A DNA stretch of 64,000 bases from Actinocorallia aurantiaca (GTDB lineage Bacteria; Actinomycetota; Actinomycetes; Streptosporangiales; Streptosporangiaceae), in assembly GCF_039533685.1 (NCBI RefSeq), contig NZ_BAAATZ010000009.1, positions 310,001 to 374,000 of the forward strand. The letters run 5' to 3'. The translations under genes were made by a program, and so were the position numbers. Under the pieces are notes generated by a model. That model was given only the letters and a program-made list of their open reading frames with translations. It was not told the origin of the DNA and searched no databases. Of this stretch, positions 63,207 to 64,000 are shown in pieces; positions within the stretch are counted from its first letter, which is position 1, and each line of letters starts with the position of its first letter.

Positions 63207-64000
63207 GAGGGGGACTCTTCCCGGCCCGTGCCTTCTCGGGCCGGTTCTCCGCGCAGCTCGACCGTGGTCCAGGCGCCGAGGTGGATGCGGTCGCCCTCGC
63301 GGAGCGGGATCTCGGCGCCGGGGGAGAGCGGGGCGGCCGCCTCGTTCAGCCGGGTGCCGTTGGCCGAGCCGGGGTCGATCAGGGACCAGCCGCCGCCGCG
63401 GGCGAGCAGGACGGCGTGGGTGCGGGAGACGGCGGGGTCCCGGCTGGTGCCGGCCAGGTCGATGTCGGGGACGGTGCCGCGCAGGGCGCTGCGCCGGCCC
63501 AGCAGCACCCGGCCGCCGGTGAGGGGGAGGCTCCGCTCCGCTCGCCGCGGCGGGCGCGGCAGCCGTCCGGCGTCGGGCCCGCTCTCGGCGAGGACCTGCC
63601 GGTGGTAGTCGTGGTCGGTGCTGATCACCACGTGCCACCGGAACCCGGCGGCGTCCCGCGGCGCGGGCCGCGGGCCCGGCACGCCGGTGGCGAAGTCGTG
63701 GCCGCAGCCCTCGCAGAAGCGTCCGAAGCCGGGCAGGCCGCATTCGGGGCAGGGGGTGTCCACGGCGACGGCGGGGACGGGCCGTGGGGGCTCGGCGCGG
63801 GAGGCGCCGCGGCGCAGCCGGAAGGTGCAGGTGGTCTCGTCGCCCTCGATGACCCGGCTGAGCACCGTGGCCAGCGGGACGTTTCCGTGGGCGCGGGCCA
63901 GCCGGAGCGCGCCGTCCAGCTCGACCGCGGCGGTCCCGGCGTCCCCGGCCTGCCGGGCGTCCAGCCCGGCCCGGATCCGCGCCGCGAGCTCGCTCTGGCC
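63203..64000 (-). CDS. VWA/zinc-ribbon/FHA protein, C-terminal part
   Basis: The frame is open to the right end of the window, so the gene starts outside. Visible 265 residues: a helical stretch (ELAARIRAGLDARQAGD, LDGALRLARAHGNVPLATVL) followed by IEGDETTCTFRLRRG, which resembles the end of actinobacterial VWA-domain proteins. A zinc ribbon CPECGLPGFGRFCEGCGHDF comes next, and a C-terminal FHA domain has DPAVSRTHAVLLARGGGWSL and DPGSANGTRL. FHA proteins read phosphothreonine, so a Ser/Thr kinase and phosphatase are expected just outside. Overlaps the GlnX-like gene by 4 bases. Confidence 0.78.
   Translation of the reverse strand, partial: GQSELAARIRAGLDARQAGDAGTAAVELDGALRLARAHGNVPLATVLSRVIEGDETTCTFRLRRGASRAEPPRPVPAVAVDTPCPECGLPGFGRFCEGCGHDFATGVPGPRPAPRDAAGFRWHVVISTDHDYHRQVLAESGPDAGRLPRPPRRAERSLPLTGGRVLLGRRSALRGTVPDIDLAGTSRDPAVSRTHAVLLARGGGWSLIDPGSANGTRLNEAAAPLSPGAEIPLREGDRIHLGAWTTVELRGEPAREGTGREESPS

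Overview
High-GC actinomycete chromosome, most likely Streptosporangiaceae or a near relative. The basis is gene order (glnD-ffh-rpsP-khpA-rimM-trmD-rplS-lepB-rnhB, then comM/dprA, xerC, rpsB-tsf-pyrH-frr-cdsA-rlmN), frequent GTG starts, actinobacterial C-terminal extensions on S16 and S2, and paired conservons. The assignment is from gene content only; no 16S gene is present.

Layout. 1-7550: conserved translation, secretion and nucleotide-metabolism genes on the plus strand. 7737-23838: the minus-strand series yraN-comM-dprA, split by a foreign element of about 12.8 kb (9214-22023). The element carries a large serine integrase, a small HTH protein, a primase/polymerase-helicase replication protein, an elaborate non-coding replication or transfer region, an Spd-like membrane protein, a dense CGGACA repeat field (candidate clt), a TraB/FtsK-type DNA translocase, small accessory genes, a minimal GntR regulator and a TPR-like protein. 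It is inserted near the 3' end of comM: the last 30 codons of comM lie beside the integrase, and a 13-bp identity (CGGTGCGGAGGGC) marks both junctions. It reads as an actinomycete integrative and conjugative element (AICE) that uses a serine integrase rather than the usual tyrosine integrase with a tRNA target.

24266-32866: xerC, an M23 peptidase, rpsB-tsf-pyrH-frr-cdsA-rlmN, a DivIVA-repeat protein, a HIT protein and an Lrp/AsnC regulator. 33077-40080: a polyamine uptake and catabolism operon (aldehyde dehydrogenase, PotABCD-like transporter, FAD amine oxidoreductase). 40127-48157: a long minus-strand run with a PH-domain protein, FAD protein, membrane protein, zinc-ribbon/FHA protein, CPA2 antiporter, Ser/Thr kinase, cupredoxin-like lipoprotein and polytopic membrane protein.

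48264-60963: an orphan winged-helix protein, a conservon (cvnABC without cvnD), a putative diterpenoid cluster (prenyl diphosphate synthase, P450, class I terpene synthase, class II cyclase with a DxDTT motif), then a complete cvnABCD conservon. 60979-64000: a GlnH-like lipoprotein, a GlnX-like membrane protein and the 3' part of a VWA/FHA-type gene, resembling the mycobacterial GlnX-GlnH-PknG amino-acid sensing module, but with no kinase in view.

The least ordinary material is the comM-integrated element with its self-contained regulatory DNA: CTTTATAC operators, a 42-bp dyad, a 38-bp perfect inverted repeat, a terminator/anti-terminator leader and helically phased 10-bp repeats. Next in interest is the conservon-flanked diterpenoid locus.
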